Numbered from the stretch's first letter, positions 21,886 through 33,514 are shown. The stretch: 64,000 nucleotides of DNA from Culex pipiens pallens (GCF_016801865.2 NC_068939.1:118174010-118238009), one strand, 5' to 3'. Made by a program: numbers and translations. Notes: generated from the letters alone by a model not told the origin.

Positions 21886-22915
21886 AGCAATTCTCTACGA
21901 AATCGGTCTTTTTTCTTCAATTTTAATTTTTTGTATTTTTTAATCCGACTGAAACTTTTTTTGTGCCTTCGGTATGCCAAAAGAAGCCATTTTGCATCAT
22001 TAGTTTGTCCATATAATTTTCCATACAAATTTGGCAGCTGTATATACAAAAATGATGTATGAAAATTCAAAAATCTGTATCTTTTGAAGGAATTTTTTGA
22101 TCGATTTGGTGTCTTCTGTAAAGTTGAAGGTATGGATACGGACTACACTGGAAAAAAATAATACACGGTAAAAAAAATGGTGATTTTGTTATTTAACTTT
22201 TTAACACTAAAACTTGATTTGCAAAAAAACACTATTTTTGTTTTTTTTTTATTTTTTTATATGTTTTAGAGGACATAAAATGCCAACTTTTCAGAAATTT
22301 CCAGGTTGTGCAAAAAATCATTGACCGAGTTATGAATTTTTGAATCAATACTGATTTTTTCAAAAAATCGAAATTTTGGTCGCAAAAATTTTTTAACTTC
22401 ATTTTTCGATGTAAAATCAAATTTGCAATCAAAAAGTACTTTACTGAAATTTTGATAAAGTGCACCGTTTTCAAGTTAAATCCATATTTAGGTGACTTTT
22501 TTGAAAATAGTCGAAGTTTTTCATTTTTTAAAATTAGTGCACATGTTTGCCCACTTTTGAAAAAAATATTTTTGAAAAGCTGAGAAAATTCTCTATATTT
22601 TTCTTCTTCGGACTTTGTTGATACGACCTTTAGTTGCTGAGATATTGCAATGCAAAGGTTTAAAAACAGGAAAATTGATGTTTTCTAAGTCTCACCCAAA
22701 CAGCCCACCATTTTTCAATGTCGATATCTCAGCAACTAATGTTCCGATTTTCAATGTTAAAATATGAAATATTTGTGAAATTTTCCGATCTTTTCGAAAA
22801 CAATATTTTCAAAATTTTCAAATCAAGACTAACATTTCAAAAGGGCCAAACATTCAATATTACGCCCTTTTAAAATGTTAGTCCTGATTTGAAAATTTTG
22901 AAATTATTGTTATAT
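21886..22915 (+). mobile_element. Foldback family copy 3 (subfamily B, one arm plus centre)
   Basis: A full arm reads TTCTCTACGAAATCGG, TCCGACTGAAACTTTTTTTG, CAAATTTGGCAGCTGTATAT, GATATCTCAGCAACTAATG and then the family centre, where CAAATCAAGACTAACATTTC faces GAAAATGTTAGTCCTGATTTG-like sequence across AGGGCCAAACATTCAATATT. After about 50 bp of the second arm the homology stops near 22915, so the copy is truncated. Confidence 0.75.
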
Positions 22916-25630
22916 ATTGTGTCACATAAAATCAAAATAAAAATTCGATGATGGGAAATGTCTAAAAACTAAAATTTATAAAAGATATACAAAAGAAGAT
23001 ATTAATATTTTAAAAATGCTGTTTATAGAAGACTGCTCAATAAACTGGTAAGTAAAACTAAAAATGTTGTTTTCATGAATCGGAGTTGAATAAATTGAAT
23101 CAAATGCAATGAAAGTGTGTTGCCAAAAGTAGTTGTTAAATAAATGCAAGCTTGGTAAGTAGCATTATTGATATTTCTTCTTTCCTCATTATAATTACAT
23201 TTATTTTCTTTCCTTTTTTCAGTTTATAGCCAAAATTAAGAATTTTGTATAAAATTACTAATAAATTTTATATGTCTATTTGCAGCAAAAGGTTCGCTTT
23301 TGTGTGAATTCTGTGTCCAACCACAAGAAAAATAACTAAACCTGAGACCGTTGTAGATGATGATGACTTATCGGATGATTTCACAGTGATGGTAAGTGAA
23401 TACAAGACTTAATTTTATACAACATAATACAATTATAAGCTTAAAACTTGGTGAAAATTTTGCTCGGTTTCTATTTTCTAGGAATTCGCGAGAAATTAAA
23501 CATCTTTTTTAAATATGTTTAACAAAATTTGTAAAATCCTTTCATTATTATATTTTTTTAAAACATTAATTAAACTTTACATGTTTTATAATAACAGTTA
23601 AAAAAAAGTTTTAATTTTATGCTTTTTAACAGTAATTTAATAACTTCATGCAAAAAAAAACAAATTAGTACAAAAAGTTAAAATTTTAGGCAGAATATAC
23701 GAATATAAAAACACCCAGCATTAATTTGTGAGGCATTATTATAAAATTTACTGCAAATTCAATAAAAATATTGCTATCAACAGCTAATTACTGACTACAT
23801 GTACGAATATTTTTCTGTGTTCAAGTAAGACATTAGTTAAAAATATAGCTAGAAATTCGGCCCAGCCTGTATTGTTAAATAATCAAAGAAAATATATATA
23901 GAAACTAATTAATTATGTTTGATTAAGGAATGTTTTGTTAAAAACCACTAATAATTTGCTGCATGCATAAATATTTCGGTTGATACAACGAAAAAAAATT
24001 GTAAAAAAATGGTTGAAAAATATGGTCCAGCCTGTTTTTGACAAAAAAAAAATTAGTTAATTTTCTGGAAAAAATATTCTAGCAATCGACTGCTAGAATT
24101 TTTTTCGGCCATTTAACCAACAAAAATGGCAATTAGTTACTGGTAGTCAGCAATTTCGGGTTAACAAATCAACAATCGATTGTTGAAAAAAAGCTGTGTA
24201 AAAAAATAACCCATACTTTTAGTTAAATTAACCAAGATTTTCTTAGATTTGCCCTGGCCGGTCTCTCCGTGTACACAAAAATGGCTTATATAGGCCTAGG
24301 ATAACATGTCTAAAAAGTTTCATTGAAATCGGAGAGGGTCTGGTACAAAAGTACCAGAAAAATTCCTGATTCGAGCTGGAATTGCACATGTTTGTAACCC
24401 TTTAAACCATTCAATACATTTATAATTAATTGCCTATTTCAATAATTCTGAATACATTAGATGCGTGAATGTGAAAACTTTCAGCTAAATGGTAAGATAA
24501 TTGATACACATTAAAATTATTTTCGAAATTGACCCTACTCCACCCCATCATTAAATTTTCCACCAGTTTGCGGTGACCTACCGCAGGTCAGCTCCCCTCT
24601 AGTCCAAACAACAATTCCTCTGATATTTCCCAACGAACGTGCAGAGATTCTGCAACGATTTTCCCTCCAACAGCGGACACCAGACCAGACTCCAGAAGCT
24701 AACCAACCGTCTCACATTCGGTATGCTCGCCGGTGTCAAGTTCAAGAAAAGTGAATTTATCCATTTTGCCACACCTCACACCATCGGCTGGATGGAGCCA
24801 GAACCAGTTGAACGAACTATTACGACGAACTTCATCCTGGTCGCCCTGGTCCAGCGCGCTTCCAAAATAGCTTCCGGCTGGCGTCGTCCTGGTTCTGGTC
24901 CTGGTTCGTTACACGGACAGCCTGGCAAGTTCGTCTAGGTGAGGTTAGGTTAGGTCGAAAAATGTGTGAAATGAAGGTGTGTGTGTGTGTGCTCACTTCG
25001 TGTACGTGTGCTTTACACGAAACCCAAAAGGTAGCTATGAACCGCAAATTACGCTCTCCAGCTGTCCATAAAACGTGCGCCGGAAAGTTTCGTTGCCCAG
25101 GATAACCGGAAGTGGTCGGTGGAAAAATTTGGCAACTCCTGGTGCAGTGAAACTAAACCTGTGGTGCAATTAGTAGAGGGTTTTCGAGCTTGGTTCAGAG
25201 AGTAAAAGTGCGTAGTTCGATACATTGGAACTGGCAACACTGCATAAGACAGGTCGTCAAGACTCGAACTCGGTGTTGCCAGCTTTTTATTTGTGACAGC
25301 ATCCGAAATGATCAGAATATCTCTAGCAGAGAAGTCCCTTCTCCAAGTAGGAGTATTCGCCCAGATTCCACCTAGATTTTCCCCCACCTGAGGGGGAAAA
25401 AAAGTAAAACAGGGAAAAGTCAAATCGTTTATGCTTCATGCCAGTCAGCCAACCGGAAGTCGCACTTTTTTCTGATCGTTGTTGTTGGCACGTTGGTACT
25501 AATTTAAGGCAATAACTTTCAAATGGCCGGAAGGAGCAGCGGTAGAATTGGTTGCAAACATTACTGAAAGTTATCAAATTAGTGAGTGTACGAGCAACAT
25601 CGGCATCGCAGTGAAATTAATCAGACTTTT
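22916..25630. other. AT-rich then unique intergenic sequence
   Basis: 22916-24500 is AT-rich with a weak internal repetition (TCGGCCCAGCCTGT at about 23857 and TGGTCCAGCCTGT at about 24022). 24500-25560 is of higher complexity and contains a short (GT)n at about 24977-24991. Frames of up to 124 codons occur on both strands with no recognisable domain. I see no supported gene. Confidence 0.4.
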
Positions 25631-25636
25631 GACAAA

Positions 25637-27222
25637 AAAAAAAAAAAAACAAAGAAAAAAAAAAAACAAAAAACAAAAAACAAAAAACAAAAAAAAAACA
25701 AAGAAAAAAAACAAAAAACAAAAAACAAAAAACAAAAAACAAAAAACAAAAAACAAAAAACAAAAAACAAAAAACAAAAAACAAAAAACAAAAAACAAAA
25801 AACAAAAAAAAAACAAAAAACAAAAAACAAAAAACAAAAAAAAACAAAGAAAAAAAACAAAAAACAAAAAACAAAAAACAAAAAACAAAAAACAAAAAAC
25901 AAAAAACAAAAAACAAAAAACAAAAAACAAAAAACAAAAAACAAAAAACAAAAAACAAAAAACAAAAAACAAAAAACAAAAAACAAAAAACAAAAAACAA
26001 AAAACAAAAAACAAAAAACAAAAAACAAAAAACAAAAAACAAAAAACAAAAAACAAAAAACAAAAAACAAAAAACAAAAAACAAAAAACAAAAAACAAAA
26101 AACAAAAAACAAAAAACAAAAAACAAAAAACAAAAAACAAAAAACAAAAAACAAAAAACAAAAAACAAAAAACAAAAAACAAAAAACAAAAAACAAAAAA
26201 CAAAAAACAAAAAACAAAAAACAAAAAACAAAAAACAAAAAACAAAAAACAAAAAACAAAAAACAAAAAACAAAAAACAAAAAACAAAAAACAAAAAACA
26301 AAAAACAAAAAACAAAAAACAAAAAACAAAAAACAAAAAACAAAAAACAAAAAACAAAAAACAAAAAACAAAAAACAAAAAACAAAAAACAAAAAACAAA
26401 AAACAAAAAACAAAAAACAAAAAACAAAAAACAAAAAACAAAAAACAAAAAACAAAAAACAAAAAACAAAAAACAAAAAACAAAAAACAAAAAACAAAAA
26501 ACAAAAAACAAAAAACAAAAAACAAAAAACAAAAAACAAAAAACAAAAAACAAAAAACAAAAAACAAAAAACAAAAAAAAAAAAAACAAAAAACAAAAAA
26601 CAAAAAACAAAAACAAAAAACAAAAAACAAAAAACAAAAAACAAAAAACAAAAAACAAAAAACAAAAAACAAAAAACAAAAAACAAAAAACAAAAAACAA
26701 AAAACAAAAAACAAAAAACAAAAAACAAAAAACAAAAAACAAAAAACAAAAAACAAAAAACAAAAAACAAAAAACAAAAAACAAAAAACAAAAAACAAAA
26801 AACAAAAAACAAAAAACAAAAAACAAAAAACAAAAAACAAAAAACAAAAAACAAAAAACAAAAAACAAAAAACAAAAAACAAAAAACAAAAAACAAAAAA
26901 CAAAAAACAAAAAACAAAAAACAAAAAACAAAAAACAAAAAACAAAAAACAAAAAACAAAAAACAAAAAACAAAAAACAAAAAACAAAAAACAAAAAACA
27001 AAAAACAAAAAACAAAAAACAAAAAACAAAAAACAAAAAACAAAAAACAAAAAACAAAAAACAAAAAACAAAAAACAAAAAACAAAAAACAAAAAACAAA
27101 AAACAAAAAACAAAAAACAAAAAACAAAAAACAAAAAACAAAAAACAAAAAACAAAAAACAAAAAACAAGAAACAAGAAACAAGAAACAAAAAACAAAAA
27201 ACAAAAAACAAAAAACAAAAAA
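25637..27222. repeat. Giant (CAAAAAA)n heptamer array
   Basis: About 225 copies of a 7-bp unit CAAAAAA occupy 1.59 kb, with irregular units at the left (CAAAG variants) and a 14-15 nt A run near 26573. Near the right end three successive CAAGAAA units occur (about 27167-27187). The 7-bp period makes all frames open, so the 527-564 codon frames on both strands are artefacts. It abuts the (AATCT)n end of a retroelement at 27226. Confidence 0.97.
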
Positions 27223-27225
27223 GAA

Positions 27226-27675
27226 AATCTAATCTAATCTAATCTAACCCTAGCGCAGCCAGTCTTTCGAGGGCATCCTGGAAAATGCCTTAGGTTGATT
27301 AACGCCTAGCATCCTCTTGTCATTATTAACAATTGCAGTGCCCAATGCAATAAATTGCTTTGAAACATCACAAACGTTAAAGCGGCCAGGCCAACTGCGT
27401 AAAGTTTACCGCAAAGATGATTCTTTGAATTGGATTGAGTTTGAACACGAATGTTCAAACAACAACACATTTCTGAATCGACAGGGGAGGAAGAAACGTG
27501 GGGATCCCCCGCTCACGTTCCTGTTTGTTTAGGCAAATTATCGTTGGGAGCCACCATGCTAAGAAGTTTTGGTGCTCCGGGACCCTCGAGGATGGGACAC
27601 TGTATTTCCACAAATGCCCTGGACACTATTTGCCGTGGTTATAGCGCCACAACTCGCTCACTGTTGGTGACAGAA
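27226..27675 (-). mobile_element. Retroelement 3' segment with (AGATT)n tail, copy 2
   Basis: It is homologous to 6598-7045 with moderate divergence and small indels. The landmarks CCTAGCGCAGCCAG, CTGAATCGACAGGGGAGGAA and ACACTATTTGCCGTGGTTAT are conserved, as is the repeated AATCT end. This copy directly follows the heptamer array, so on the minus strand its (AGATT)n tail runs into (TTTTTTG)n. Confidence 0.6.
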
Positions 27676-27940
27676 AGAACATTAATAAAACTCTTATAAA
27701 CACAAGATTTCAATTGATGGGATGACAAGATCATCTCACAAAGACCCAGTGCATATTAAATATGAAATGGTTTATTTTGATTAGGATACATTATCGGATT
27801 GATCTCACCAAATTAAACCAGCCCTCTGAGAAATGTATCGCCTCGATCAGTCTGATGGCTGATTAAAAAAAAGGCTGATGTAATGTCGATGAGGGCGTCA
27901 AATTTCTCAGTGGAAGCTGCCGCATCTCAAAAAATTAATC
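27676..27940. other. Short spacer
   Basis: No gene or repeat is recognised. Confidence 0.4.
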
Positions 27941-27941
27941 A

Positions 27942-28102
27942 CGAAAAAACAGGACTGCGCGTCCCAAGAAGCACTGCACTTTTGATGGCATTATTCAATT
28001 GTTATGCCCAATCACCCCATGCACACAAAGAGCGACACAAAAGAGACGAAAATTATCACGAAAAAACAGGACTGCGCGTCCCAAGAAGCACTGCACTTTT
28101 GA
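27942..28102. repeat. Direct duplication of a 45-bp segment
   Basis: CACGAAAAAACAGGACTGCG followed by CGTCCCAAGAAGCACTGCAC and TTTTGAT occurs at about 27942 and again, identical, at about 28058, 116 bp apart. The second copy runs directly into the second heptamer array. The 70 bp between the copies includes CACACAAAGAGCGACACAAA. Confidence 0.85.
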
Positions 28103-28436
28103 TCAAAACAAAAAACAAAAAAGAAAAAACAAAAAACAAAAAACAAAAAACAAAAAACAAAAAACAAAAAACAAAAAACAAAAAACAAAAAACAAAAAAC
28201 AAAAAACAAAAAACAAAAAACAAAAAACAAAAAACAAAAAACAAAAAACAAAAAACAAAAAACAAAAAACAAAAAACAAAAAACAAGAAACAAGAAACAA
28301 GAAACAAAAATCAAAAAACAAAAAAACAAAAAACAAAAAACAAAAAACAAAAAACAAAAAACAAAAAACAAAAAACAAAAAACAAAAAACAAAAAACAAA
28401 AAAAAAAAAACAAAAAAAAAACAAAAAACAAAAAAA
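28103..28436. repeat. Second (CAAAAAA)n heptamer array
   Basis: About 47 heptamer units. It contains the same CAAGAAA triplet variant block (about 28283-28304) as the first array, so the two arrays are likely related by duplication or conversion and not independent expansions. Confidence 0.95.
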
Positions 28437-28439
28437 TCT

Positions 28440-29330
28440 TGAGAAATACATTGAAATTTTACTAATGTCACCCTGGTTTACGGTATTTAGAATTACATTC
28501 GTAAAATTTTGAAATTAGTATTCAAATGGAAATAATAAGCAAAAGCGAATAAATTCGATAGCTTCCAAAAGTCGTCAAGTTTATTACACACCAAACTCCT
28601 TCATCTGAAACCAGCACACATTGCCGATCATCGTGTGCAATTATGCACGGAGGTGAAACCCACGCCGTTGCATGTTGCATATTTGCATCGAATTGCTTGA
28701 AGCATTCTACGAGAAGAAGCAGAAGCCGCCACTTCATGCATAATCATGGCGGTTTGCTACAATGGCAGTGGGAGGATCTAATCGCTGTATCCTTGGCGAG
28801 GCCAACCCGTACATGCACTCGCACGTCAGCCCGGAAAATGACCGCGTCATCATCTTCGAGGGTGCAATCTCCAAGGGATGCCACGTGCTGGCATGACATC
28901 CCAAGTGACTGATGGATGGACCATGTGTCACCTTAATTCATCGCAAGTGCCGACCTTTTCTTTGCGTAAATTCTACTGAGGAGTTCTAGGGGAATTTTGA
29001 AATGAGTTAGATTAATCGTTTTTTTAAATACAGATAGTTTTTTTTTTAAAAGAACAGATTTATATAATCTTGAAACTGTCCTTAAATTTATGACATTAAT
29101 TTTTTTCCGATACGAAATTTTTGAAATTATTTCTTCAAATTTCAAGGCCTACTGTGATTTAACGTAGACATGACAAAATCTAGTCTGCAACCCGCTGAGA
29201 TTACCATCTCCATGCAATTTTAATTAAATACCTTTCGAAAAATATATAGCATTTCTTACAAACCTTCCGGACTTTAGCCAAAATCATGTTTAATGACATA
29301 TCTCCGAGATAATCGAGTTCAATTATTTTG
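28440..29330. other. Unique intergenic sequence
   Basis: A patch of balanced composition at 28620-28920 contains short open frames on both strands without recognisable domains. The rest is AT-rich. No supported gene. Confidence 0.4.
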
Positions 29331-29332
29331 AT

Positions 29333-29450
29333 CAACCACATACACCGACATTTGCTGAGAATTGGTGTCTGAGGTCGATATATATACGTGAAGGTGGGTC
29401 TTGGGATCTAATCTAAATTTTCGAAGTGATTTTACAGCCTTTCCTCAGTG
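29333..29450 (+). mobile_element. Terminal fragment of the 164-bp-core element
   Basis: The stretch resembles 41450-41545: both have a TCGATA/TATATAC-like segment, ATTTTCGA and CCTCAGTGAGGAAGGCAAAA. Only the end of the element is present. Confidence 0.55.
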
Positions 29451-29559
29451 AGGAAGGCAAAACTTGCTGCAAGCGAATCGAGTTTTCCCGTAATTGCTCG
29501 TCCAACCGGTTAAGAATACATTTGAAATCTTCAAACGCAAAATTTTCATATCTGGCAAC

Positions 29560-30310
29560 ACTGCACAGTGGTCCAGATCGCAAAATTAATAGGAAAATTG
29601 ATTTTCCGAAAAATGGCGAAGTTTTGGAGCGTTGTCTTCAGAAGAGTTGTTGCAAATGAGAGGGGCAACTTTTGGTTTGATTGAAAATTAGGGTGGTTCA
29701 CGATTAGGGTGATTTTGAAAATCTAACTTTTTAGGAATATTTTCTGGAATTTGTTTGTCTACTAGAAAGTTGTTGGACACCAACATTTTATCTCGTCTAC
29801 GCTTACGCCTTCTACGAGCAAATTTAGAAACAGCATCTGAGCAAAACTTCAAAGAAATGTTTTCTGAACGTTTCAGGATTAAGTTTTAGAGGAAAGTGAT
29901 GCTCAGGGCACTTTTTGAGCATTAAAAAACAAATATATTTATGTTTTGATAAGTCAATTTGGACTCAAGGGTCAAAAGTAACAGCCAATTTAAGGTATAA
30001 AAGATGCATATTTAAAGTTTAACAATCTCGGAAAAGCGCTGGCCAAATTTTAAGCTTCTGGTTGCATTCGAAAGGATCTCCCCTCCTTAGCACCTCAAAC
30101 GCAGACAAAATTAGGAGTATTTTTTTAAAGAATATATCTTCATTTGAAAATGTATAATATTTAAGGGAAAAGTGAATGGGACCACCCTAACGAAATTCTA
30201 AAATTGTTCAACAATATGTTTTCAATGGAATTTTGCCCGCTGAATCTGAAGCTCTCAGAATTGATTCAAAGTATCGTTTTTTGGTCATATTTAGGGGTTT
30301 ATATTTGGTA
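29560..30310. repeat. Dispersed repeat shared with 39100-39440 and 41610-41760
   Basis: 29570-29720 (GAAGTTTTGGAGCGTTGTCT, AGAGTTGTTGCAAATGAGAG, TTAGGGTGGTTCACGAT) is matched in reverse complement at 41610-41760. 29800-30210 (TACGCCTTCTACGAGCAAAT, GGGACCACCCTAACG) resembles 39090-39440. This suggests one repeat unit of about 750 bp, broken up at the other locus. No open frame or terminal repeat is seen. Confidence 0.5.
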
Positions 30311-31156
30311 TGATGAATATTACCTCTTTTGCCTTCCTCACTGAGGTAAGGCTATAATCCTGCTCGAAAAATGAACTTTTGAAAAACAGCTCGTAGACCT
30401 ATATTCATGTATACCTATCGACTCAGAATCGAAAACTGCACAAATGTCTGTGTGTGTGTGTGTGTATGTGTGTGCGTATTCTCCTTGGTGCTCAAAATTC
30501 TTGCAACGTTTTCTCGGCACATGCTGATCCGATTTGATTCAAACAAGTTGCATTCGATCCGTGTTGGTGCCCCATACTGCACTATTGAATTGTTTGAAGA
30601 TCCGATAAGTAGGTCAAAAGTTATGTATAAAAAAGTGTCAGAGTTGATACTTTGAGTCACTTATCTATATGAAAACTATGTCCGGATCCATCATCCGACT
30701 TATCGTTGGTTTAGTAATCAAAAGACCTTTCCAATGAGTCCAAAACATTGAAGATCTGGCAACCCTGTCTCAAGTTATGACCACTTAAGTGATATTTATG
30801 AGCTTTTTTGAAGCCGGATCTCACTTAAATGTATGTAAACTATGTCCGGATCCACCATCCGACCCATCGTTAGTTAGGTAATCAAAAGACCTTTCCAACG
30901 AGTCCAAAACATTGAAGATTTGGCAACCCTGTCTCGAGATATGGCCACTTAAGTGATATTTATGTACTTTTTTGATGCCGGATCTCACTTAAATGCATGT
31001 AAACTATGTCCGGATCCATCATCCGACCCATCGTTGGTTAGGTAATCAAAAGACATTTCCAATGAGTCCAAAACATTGAAGATTTGGCAACCCTGTCTCG
31101 AGATATGACCACTTAAGTGATATTTATGTACTTTTTTGATGCCGGATCTCACTTAA

Positions 31157-31390
31157 GGGTACACAGCAACCAAGGAAGTTGTTGTCTTCTTATTCTAGAA
31201 TTGTTAAACTTACGAACCCAATCCTGAAATATTTTGACTGTAAAAATTGACAAATTTTGCTATAAATCTTTATGAAAATAGTAAATTAGGGGATGAATAG
31301 AAAATTATAAAGATAGTTCCCGTAGTTTTGAAGATACCAAAAAGTCTGTAACAAAAATCTGAGTGCAAAAGCTCTGGTTGATGTGCACCG
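31157..31390 (+). mobile_element. 234-bp TTAA-flanked MITE, copy 2 (nested)
   Basis: TTAA at 31153-31156 and 31391-31394 flank ends GGGTACACAGCAACC and (reverse complement) CGGTGCACATCAACC. It sits in the CACTTAAATGCATG segment of a 164-bp monomer. Satellite landmarks at 31009 and 31411 are 402 bp apart, exactly 164 + 234 + 4, so the ends are confirmed by the host repeat. Homologous to 21006-21234. piggyBac-type by target preference. Confidence 0.9.
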
Positions 31391-31446
31391 TTAAATGCAT
31401 GTAAACTCTGTCCGGATCCATCATCTGACCCATCGTTGGTTAGGTA

Positions 31447-31721
31447 CACCCAAAGGAAAAATATATCTCAAAATCTGCAACATTTGATTTGCTGCAGAAA
31501 ATGACACATTTTATAACATTTTTTGCAGCAAGCCCGTAGATCATTTTTGCCCGCGTGTAAAAATTTCAGCGATCTACAATCGGTAATGTCGATGATTGTC
31601 GGTAACGGGCAAAAATGTCATACTCCTATATCGCAAAAAATGCATGAGGACAGATTTCATGCAGATTCTGATATACTTTCATGCCGCCATGCATCACAAT
31701 CATGCGACTGCCAGTTGGGTG
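31447..31721 (+). mobile_element. 275-bp TA-flanked MITE (nested)
   Basis: TA at 31445-31446 and 31722-31723 flank ends CACCCAAAGG and (reverse complement) CACCCAACTGG. The uninterrupted host monomers read TTAGGTAATCAAAAG. Landmarks at 31411 and 31851 are 440 bp apart, close to 164 + 275 + 2. Inside, GATCATTTTTGCCCGCG and CGGGCAAAAATGTCAT form an inverted pair, and a TTTGCTGCAG...TTTTTTGCAGCAAG pair makes a second stem. A 3'-truncated relative begins at 55452. Confidence 0.85.
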
Positions 31722-31969
31722 TAATCAAAAGACCTTTCCAACGAGTCCAAAACATTGAATAACTGGTAACCCTGTATCAAGTTATGACCCTTAAAAGATA
31801 TTTATGTACTTTTCTTAAGCCGGATCTTATTTAAATGTATGTAAACTATGTCCGGATTCATCATCCGACCCATCGTTGGTTAGGTAATCAAAAGACCTTT
31901 GCAATGAGTCCAAAACATTGAAGATCTGGCAACCCTGTCTCAAGTTAAGACCACTTAAGAGATATTTAT

Positions 31970-32080
31970 GTACTTTTCTTTATCCCACCGGCAATCGCGT
32001 AAGTGTACTTTGTACACAGTTTGTAATGGCTCTTGTAAAAAAGGCGAAAACACGCGACTTCCCGAAGGTTGCCTAAGCTA
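31970..32080. other. Foreign segment replacing part of a 164-bp monomer
   Basis: Between satellite landmarks at 31851 and 32083 the spacing is 232 bp rather than 164. The stretch from about 31980 to 32073 (CCCACCGGCAATCGCG, CGACTTCCCGAAGGTTGCC) is not satellite. It has no clear terminal repeats or target duplication. Confidence 0.5.
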
Positions 32081-32304
32081 TGTCCGGATCCATCATCCGA
32101 CCCATCTTTGGTTAGGTAATGAGTCTTTCCAATGAGTCCATAACATGGAAGATCTGGCAACCCTGTCTCAAATTATGACTGCTTAAGTGATATTCGTGTA
32201 TTTTTTTTTATTGAAAAATAGATGGAATTTGAGTCACAAACCCATCATATTATTAAATGTTGGTAAAAAGTGAGGAAGGCTCCAACAACATAGGTGGATT
32301 AAGT

Positions 32305-33200
32305 TAGTTTTTATACTAATATTACATAAAAAATATGTAAAAATGTGAACCTGATGAAAATTCACCAAAATATGATAAAAAATCATAAGTTCCTGATGCA
32401 ATACAGTCCAGACTCAATACTCCGAAAGCCTTGGCGAAATTTCACCTTGGATAATCGAATAACGACGAAAAAAAAAATTTTTTTCGTTGTCTTATTTTTG
32501 ATTCTTGAGCTTTAGGTCAAACCTCTAAACTACTCTGAGATGATTTAGAACAGTGGTTCTCAACCTTTATTGATCCATTCCCCCCTTGGCTGAATTTTAA
32601 GAAATTCATTCCCCCCCTATAAAATCTAACCAGTTGGTATCATTGCATAAATGTCATATCTTTGATTAAGTTTTTAACAACATTGATTTTTTTTCACTCG
32701 CAACAATTTAAATTTATAAAACGTATTTTCATTACCAGTTCATATTCAATGGAATGCAAAACCTCTTGAAAATTATTTGTTGAATATTTTTTTAAACTCA
32801 CAGTTTTATTTTTTATCAATCACAGACAGAAATACTTTGTTTTGAAGAAAAAAGTAAAAAATAAGATGTCAATATTTAAAAAAAATATAGCAGACTCTAT
32901 TATTTTTCAAAGTAATATAAATTTGCTCAAAAAGATGCATTAACTCCCAATAATTAATTTTAAAAATCTAATCAAAATAAACCTATTAATATAACTTAAA
33001 AACAAAAACCAAAAAAAAAAAATAGTCAGTAAAATTAAACAAAAAAAAAAAACAGGTAACGATCCAAACAATCAAAACACTCGAGAAAGTTATTACTTTT
33101 TTTTTTATTTTCAAAAGCAGTTTTTGAAAGAATATGTAGACCAGTATTTTTTTTTAATTAAGTACAGCTCATTTTTGAAAACTATAAAAGAAAAGTAAGT
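32305..33200. other. AT-rich spacer with two possible DNA-transposon ends
   Basis: At about 32406 the sequence CAGTCCAGACTCAATACTCC followed by GGATAATCGAAT resembles pogo/Tc1-type termini seen in insects. At about 32554 CAGTGGTTCTCAACCTTTAT resembles hAT-type termini. Neither has a visible partner end or target duplication, so both are suggestions from memory of such termini. The remaining sequence is AT-rich and shows nothing else. Confidence 0.35.
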
Positions 33201-33204
33201 AAAG

Positions 33205-33514
33205 TAAATCTTTCCCAGTTCCTGAGGGGAACACCCGTGAAGAGTATCGGGGCCGGCATTTACAAAGCGGATTCAGTGGCAGTTTTTCACTCAACTAATG
33301 TTAACATGTTTAGGTTAAAGTTAACATTCCATAGGTCGCCTCCCTAAGGTGTCGTGATAAGGTCCAGTTTGTGACGATACACTACCTTCCCTTTACTAAG
33401 CAATCGAATCCTGAAGAGAAACGATCACCAGTTGTGTTGGTCCGAGCCGGGATTTGAACCCCGATCTACCGCTTACGAGGCGGAAGCATTACCATTAGGC
33501 TACGTGGCTCGGTC
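33205..33514 (-). mobile_element. Thr-type tRNA-derived SINE, minus copy
   Basis: On the minus strand the head reads GACCGAGCCACGTAGCCTAA, with A box GTAGCCTAATGGTAATGC, anticodon loop CTCGTAA (anticodon CGT) and B box GGGGTTCAAATCC closing to GGCTCGG. The body continues through CTTAGTAAAGGGAAGGTAGT and ends near TTTACTTTACTTACTTT. The same 300-bp unit is at 41790-42085 on the plus strand. The long shared body marks it as a SINE rather than a tRNA gene. Confidence 0.85.

Larger units (their letters stand above)
30331..32304 (-). mobile_element. Element with 164-bp satellite core, reverse copy
   Basis: Subterminal 12-bp inverted repeats GCCTTCCTCACT (30331-30342) and AGTGAGGAAGGC (32269-32280) bracket the element, whose outer right end reads CATAGGTGGATTAAGTTAG. 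Near the left end is a (GT)n microsatellite (30450-30473) next to ACTCAGAATCGAAAACTG. The core is a 164-bp tandem repeat with TCCGGATCCA at 30681, 30845 and 31009; later copies are displaced by two nested MITEs. The same element in the other orientation is at 40171-41545. No transposase is present, and the superfamily is unknown to me. Confidence 0.75.

Noticed and set aside
25548..27242. Open frames of 527-564 codons on both strands (KNKKQKT and VFCFLFF repeats)
   Set aside because: They are produced by the 7-bp CAAAAAA repeat, which lacks stop codons in all frames of both strands.
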